Under the pieces are notes generated by a model. That model was not told the DNA's origin. It saw nothing but the letters and a program-made list of their open reading frames with translations, and did no database searches. 10,111 nt of DNA from the NCBI GenBank assembly GCA_020722645.1, contig DYKL01000107.1:1-10111 (forward strand). The letters are read 5' to 3'. Positions 6,669 to 10,111 of the stretch are shown piece after piece; within the stretch, counting starts at the first letter, position 1, and each line of letters opens with the position of its first letter. Position numbers and translations under genes: made by a program. The stretch is from Acetofilamentum sp. (GTDB lineage Bacteria > Bacteroidota > Bacteroidia > Bacteroidales > JAFGUD01).

Positions 6669-7614
6669 CTTCTGTCTGAATTAGTATTTCAAAAGCATCG
6701 TTGAATTTATGTTTTTCAACATAAATAGAGTATCCGCCTACTAAAAACATACTGTCTTTAAGTGTTAAGATGCTTGAATCTATTTTGTTTTCCTGTAGAA
6801 TGTATGTAATATTTTCGGCTTCGACCAAATTATTGCATTTTCTCAGCTCAACCCATTGTTTTGAGTAATTGAGTATTCCTTCGGCTTGGGCTTTGTGTTC
6901 ATTTTCTACTAAAATTTCAAATTCTTGGTTGTTTTTATTTACAATAATTGCTTTTAACCCTGCTTTTGCCAAAATATCTTCTTTCAATTCGGCAACTTCC
7001 GGCTTTTTGTAGCTTTGAACAATAATCCAGCCTTCTAATTTTGTTAGTATTTCGGTTGCTTTTTCAAAATTTGATTCTTTGACGTAAATTGTTATATCTT
7101 CGAGGTGAAAATCTGAGTCGCGTTTTTTTATAACAATTGAGTCAATATCACTATCTTCGAGTAATTGCACTTTATATTGGGTTTGTCTTACTTTTTGACA
7201 AACTTCAACTCTTTTCCAACCTGTTAGGTTCTCTCCCGATAAAAAAGGAACAACCAAAGCTGCTTGCTCATTAGGAACATAGAGTTCAAAATTTTCTAAA
7301 ATGTATTTATAGCTTTCTTTTTCCTTCAAAACAGTTGTTATGTTGTTTTGTTCTAATATTTTTTGAAATAATTCAATGGGTTTTCTGATTATAAATGAAT
7401 TGACTTTTGTTAATCCTTGAAATTGCTGAAGAACAATCATCGCCTTTTTTTCGTCTGCTGAATTTACGTATAAATCAACATTTCCTATTAAAAACATACT
7501 GTCTCTGGCGTTAATAACAACAGCAGTAATTTCAGCGTTCTGTAGTAATTGTCTTCTGATTTCTGCCTCGTAGATATTGTCAAAAGACATTATTTTTGTC
7601 CAGTTACTATTCAT
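6649..7614 (-). CDS. Five-repeat DUF2007-like protein
   Basis: Cytosolic-looking protein of 321 residues with no signal peptide or membrane segment. I read it as five tandem copies of a roughly 55-63 residue alpha/beta unit of the DUF2007 type: residues 5-67, 71-127, 133-195, 196-251 and 253-315. Each goes: strand after W/hydrophobic start, helix of the type EAExxxxxLLQxxxI, strand (AVVIN, SIVIKK, AIIVNK, SILTLK), strand ending in a phi-YV box (LYV, IYV), then a helix with A/K and a closing EG or similar. Repeats 1 and 5 are closest, sharing DSMFLIGNVDLYV (38-50) and DSMFLVGGYSIYV (287-299). Repeats 2 and 4 are most divergent. DUF2007 is annotated as a putative signal-transducing domain and usually occurs singly; the role is unknown. 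The gene starts 15 bp after ftsH and overlaps the start of cdsA by 20 bp, implying co-expression with both. ATG at 7614 keeps the Trp5 that typically opens the unit. Confidence 0.8.
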   Translation of the reverse strand: MNSNWTKIMSFDNIYEAEIRRQLLQNAEITAVVINARDSMFLIGNVDLYVNSADEKKAMIVLQQFQGLTKVNSFIIRKPIELFQKILEQNNITTVLKEKESYKYILENFELYVPNEQAALVVPFLSGENLTGWKRVEVCQKVRQTQYKVQLLEDSDIDSIVIKKRDSDFHLEDITIYVKESNFEKATEILTKLEGWIIVQSYKKPEVAELKEDILAKAGLKAIIVNKNNQEFEILVENEHKAQAEGILNYSKQWVELRKCNNLVEAENITYILQENKIDSSILTLKDSMFLVGGYSIYVEKHKFNDAFEILIQTEGGTIEE

Positions 7615-7629
7615 AATTTTTGGTTTTTG

Positions 7630-9618
7630 TTAAAATTTTGGTTTTTCTTGATTTTCTTTTTTCCCGTTTTCAATTTCACGGAATTTCTTTACTCCGTCGA
7701 TTACTTCTTGTGCATCGGCGCTAAATTCCCTTTTGCCTAAAATATTTTCAACATCATCAGTAAAAATTACTTCTTTCTCAAATAATCTTTGAGCCAATTG
7801 TTCAAATTTATCTTTGTTTTGAATAATTATTGTTTTGGCTCGGTTATATTGTCGGTTAATAATTTCCTGTACTTCTTTATCAATTATTTCAGCAGTTTTT
7901 TCGCTGTAAGGTTTTGCAAATGTATATTCTTGTCCGGAAGAATCGTAATAGCTTATATTCGGTAATTCATCGCTCATTCCAAAGTAAACAATCATTGAGT
8001 AGGCTTGTTTGGTAACTCTTTCTAAATCGTTTAAAGCACCCGAAGAGACGTTTCCCAGCATAATTTCTTCAGCAGCCCTACCGCCCAAAGCGGCACACAT
8101 CTCATCATAGAACTGTTCTTTTGTAGATAGTTGTCTTTCTTCAGGTAAATACCAAGCCGCTCCAAGTGATTTTCCTCTTGGAACTATTGTAACTTTAATC
8201 AAAGGTTGAGCGTGTTCAAGCATCCAACTTACAGTAGCGTGGCCTGATTCGTGGAAAGCAATTCTTCTTTTTTCATCTGGTTTTATTACTTTTGATTTTT
8301 TTTCTAAACCGCCTATTACTTTGTCAATAGCATCATGAAAATCGTCATGACCAATCGTTTCTTTTTCTTTTCTGGCTGCTATCAAAGCAGCTTCATTACA
8401 TACATTGGCAATATCTGCACCTGAAAAACCGGGAGTTTGTTTTGATAGTAAATTTAGATTTAAGTCAGGGCTGATTTTTAATCCTGTTGTGTGAACTTTG
8501 AAAATTTCTTCTCTTTCTTTCAAATCAGGTAATTCAAGCATAATTTGACGGTCAAATCTTCCGGCTCTTAATAAAGCGACATCAAGTATGTCGGCTCTGT
8601 TTGTTGCCGCAAGTAGAATAACTCCGGTATTGGTGTCAAAACCGTCCATTTCTGTCAGAAGTTGATTAAGAGTGTTTTCTCTTTCATCGTTTGAGCTGAA
8701 ACTTGCTTTTTTGCTTCTTGAACGACCAATAGCGTCAATCTCATCAATAAAAATTATGCAAGGAGCTTTTGCTTTTGCCTGTGCAAATAAATCACGAACT
8801 CTTGATGCACCCACACCAACAAACATCTCTACAAAATCAGAACCTGACATCGAAAAGAAAGGTACCTCTGCCTCTCCCGCAACTGCTTTTGCCAGCAATG
8901 TTTTACCGGTACCCGGAGGACCTACAAGTAAAACGCCTTTAGGTATTTTACCACCTAATTTAGTATATTTTTCTGGGTTTTTCAAAAAATCAACTATCTC
9001 TACAATTTCTTGTTTTGCTTCTTTAAGACCTGCTACATTATCAAAAGTTATTTTAATTTTACTTCCTTCAAATAATTTTGCTCTCGATTTACCCATAGAG
9101 AAAATGTTTGAGCCTCCACCACCAACTTTTCGAAACATAAAAATCCATAAAAATACTAAAAGCAAAATTGGAATAATCCAACTGAAAGCCTCACCCCAAA
9201 TATCTTTTCTTTTTACATTTTTTGTGTAAATTTTGTCCTCTTCGGGTAAATCTTTTTGAGCGACTATCATTTTTTTGTCAAAACCGTCGGGTGAAGAAAT
9301 AACATATTTGAATTGAGGTCCTTTCGGATTTAATTCGTTTGTTATTTTGCAGATTTGTTTTGCTTGTTCAAAGTACTCTTCTGCTATATAAATTTCAGCA
9401 AAGTCTCTGTTAATTACATCAATTTTTTTTACGTAACCTTTTGAAATCATTTCATTTAGTGATTCCCAACCGATTTCTTGGACAGATGGTCTAAAAGGAA
9501 TAAACTGAAGTAGTACAATACCTAATAATATTGCTGCGTAAACAAAAAATATGTTTTTGTTGTTTTTTTTGGGTTTATTGTTGTCGAATCCTTGATTATT
9601 ATCTTTTTCTTCTTGCAT
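7630..9618 (-). CDS. ftsH: ATP-dependent zinc metalloprotease FtsH
   Basis: Inner-membrane AAA+ protease that extracts and degrades misassembled membrane proteins and short-lived regulators; works as a hexamer. In 662 residues: charged cytosolic N-terminus (1-22), membrane segment 1 (about 23-41), periplasmic domain (about 43-140), membrane segment 2 (about 145-162), a Gly-rich linker (GGGGS), then the AAA+ module with Walker A GPPGTGKT (233-240), pore loop FVGVG (266-270), Walker B IIFIDEIDAIG (288-298) and the second region of homology ATNRADILDVALLRAGRFDR (338-357). The protease domain has HESGH (456-460), with Glu457 catalytic, and third zinc ligand Asp531 in SSGALNDLERVT (525-536). All active residues are intact and the length is normal. 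It starts 10 bp after rsfS. In E. coli FtsH controls lipid A synthesis; placement beside cdsA and psd here makes a similar lipid link possible but unproven. Confidence 0.98.
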   Translation of the reverse strand: MQEEKDNNQGFDNNKPKKNNKNIFFVYAAILLGIVLLQFIPFRPSVQEIGWESLNEMISKGYVKKIDVINRDFAEIYIAEEYFEQAKQICKITNELNPKGPQFKYVISSPDGFDKKMIVAQKDLPEEDKIYTKNVKRKDIWGEAFSWIIPILLLVFLWIFMFRKVGGGGSNIFSMGKSRAKLFEGSKIKITFDNVAGLKEAKQEIVEIVDFLKNPEKYTKLGGKIPKGVLLVGPPGTGKTLLAKAVAGEAEVPFFSMSGSDFVEMFVGVGASRVRDLFAQAKAKAPCIIFIDEIDAIGRSRSKKASFSSNDERENTLNQLLTEMDGFDTNTGVILLAATNRADILDVALLRAGRFDRQIMLELPDLKEREEIFKVHTTGLKISPDLNLNLLSKQTPGFSGADIANVCNEAALIAARKEKETIGHDDFHDAIDKVIGGLEKKSKVIKPDEKRRIAFHESGHATVSWMLEHAQPLIKVTIVPRGKSLGAAWYLPEERQLSTKEQFYDEMCAALGGRAAEEIMLGNVSSGALNDLERVTKQAYSMIVYFGMSDELPNISYYDSSGQEYTFAKPYSEKTAEIIDKEVQEIINRQYNRAKTIIIQNKDKFEQLAQRLFEKEVIFTDDVENILGKREFSADAQEVIDGVKKFREIENGKKENQEKPKF

Positions 9619-9628
9619 TGGTTTTAAT

Positions 9629-9991
9629 TTAATTATACTTAACTATTTCTGAATCAGCCCATAATTTTTCCAGTCCGTAAAATTCTCTTGTTTCGGACAA
9701 AAATATGTGGATAATAACATCAAAGTAATCTAATAATATCCACGAGCCTGTTTCATAGCCCTCCACATTGAACGGTCTGACTTTTAGTTCTTTACGTAAT
9801 TTTTTCTGAATGTAATCACTTATTGCTTGGGCTTGTTTTGTACTTGTAGCTTCACAAATGATAAAATAATCGCAAATACTGCTTTGTTCGGTCGAAAATT
9901 TTAAAGAAATAATCTTTTCGCCTTTTTTTTCATTTATACCTTCAACTGCGCTGTTTAAAATATTTTTAATGAGTTTGTCCCCACTTGTCAT
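9629..9991 (-). CDS. rsfS: Ribosomal silencing factor RsfS
   Basis: Small cytosolic protein (120 residues, family-typical) that binds uL14 on the 50S subunit and blocks joining with 30S when nutrients are scarce. Features: ICDYFIICEATSTKQAQAIS (39-58), the VEGYETGSWILLDYFDVIIH stretch (76-95) and FYGLEKLWADSE (104-115), all strong RsfS landmarks. The common DYGD is DYFD here, a tolerable variant. First gene of the six-gene operon, preceded by candidate promoter boxes at 10014-10051. ATG at 9989-9991 is the only reasonable start. In many Bacteroidota a divergent biotin ligase gene lies upstream; if so here, it is outside the window. Confidence 0.95.
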   Translation of the reverse strand: MTSGDKLIKNILNSAVEGINEKKGEKIISLKFSTEQSSICDYFIICEATSTKQAQAISDYIQKKLRKELKVRPFNVEGYETGSWILLDYFDVIIHIFLSETREFYGLEKLWADSEIVKYN

Positions 9992-10013
9992 AATTATTTT
10001 TTTAAATTTGGTG

Positions 10014-10051
10014 CAAAATTATCACAAAAATTCAATAAATTTACAAAGTTA
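10014..10051 (-). promoter_or_regulatory. Candidate Bacteroidota-type promoter(s) for the rsfS-ddl operon
   Basis: On the minus strand, TAATTTTG (10014-10021) matches the -7 consensus TAnnTTTG and lies 22 bases after a TTTG (10044-10047) that fits the -33 element; the ATG is 22 bases downstream of the box. The same upstream TTTG is the end of another perfect -7 box, TAACTTTG (10044-10051), whose own -33 is poorer (TGTG about 21 bases upstream). Either or both could drive the operon. Such motifs also arise by chance in AT-rich DNA, but the spacing is good. Confidence 0.5.
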
Positions 10052-10111
10052 AACATTTTTAGTTTAAAAAAACACACAATATTAGTAATACAGTTATTAT
10101 TATTTCGTTAA

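Noticed and set aside
8550..8607. Ala in place of Pro in the FtsH second region of homology (LLRAGRFDR)
   Set aside because: This variant is, to my knowledge, common in Bacteroidota FtsH, and the arginine fingers are kept.
8672..9229. A 185-codon plus-strand open frame opposite ftsH
   Set aside because: It lies fully antisense to the AAA+ core and N-terminal part of FtsH; its composition mirrors the conserved FtsH codons, and no start context or domain supports it.
10003..10010. Plus-strand TAAATTTG that could be a divergent promoter
   Set aside because: Its possible -33 TTG is only 15 bases away and inside rsfS coding sequence, and no gene start lies downstream within the window.

Overview
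The window looks like an AT-rich chromosomal segment from a member of the Bacteroidota. The reasons are the rsfS-ftsH-...-cdsA-psd gene order, a DUF4296-type lipoprotein, the absence of recognisable Shine-Dalgarno sequences before the starts, and TAnnTTTG-type promoter motifs. No gene points to a more precise taxon. The coding part (about 1001-9991) is densely packed core chromosome, with gaps of about 15 bp or less and several overlaps inside the operons. The first kilobase is different: almost gene-free and full of repeats.

Layout from left to right. Positions 2-94 may be the 3' end of a plus-strand gene cut by the window edge, followed by a strong hairpin terminator (151-181). Positions 182-1000 carry a repeat island: a 76-bp element with perfect 13-bp terminal inverted repeats (719-794), a second copy split by a 178-bp insert (237-494), and a 21-bp inverted repeat pair (544-564 and 843-863). 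Then come ahcY (S-adenosylhomocysteine hydrolase) and, just upstream of it, a membrane-anchored coiled-coil protein, both on the minus strand. A DUF4296 lipoprotein gene runs divergently on the plus strand and converges on the long minus-strand operon, overlapping its last gene by 29 bp.

The minus-strand operon, read in its own direction from 9991 to 4187, is rsfS (ribosomal silencing factor), ftsH (membrane AAA+ zinc protease), a five-repeat DUF2007-like protein, cdsA (CDP-diacylglycerol synthase), psd (phosphatidylserine decarboxylase proenzyme) and ddl (D-Ala-D-Ala ligase). Gaps are 10, 15, -20, -4 and 11 bp, so the six genes are probably co-transcribed from a promoter in 10014-10051. The set links ribosome control, membrane protein quality control, phospholipid synthesis and a peptidoglycan precursor step, which suggests a housekeeping envelope-growth operon. 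CdsA makes CDP-diacylglycerol. Psd works further down that pathway, but the intervening enzyme PssA is not in the window.

The least understood items are the DUF2007-like five-repeat protein between ftsH and cdsA, the coiled-coil protein next to ahcY, and the small palindromic element family in the first kilobase. I see no CRISPR array, tRNA, rRNA, intact transposase or defence system.
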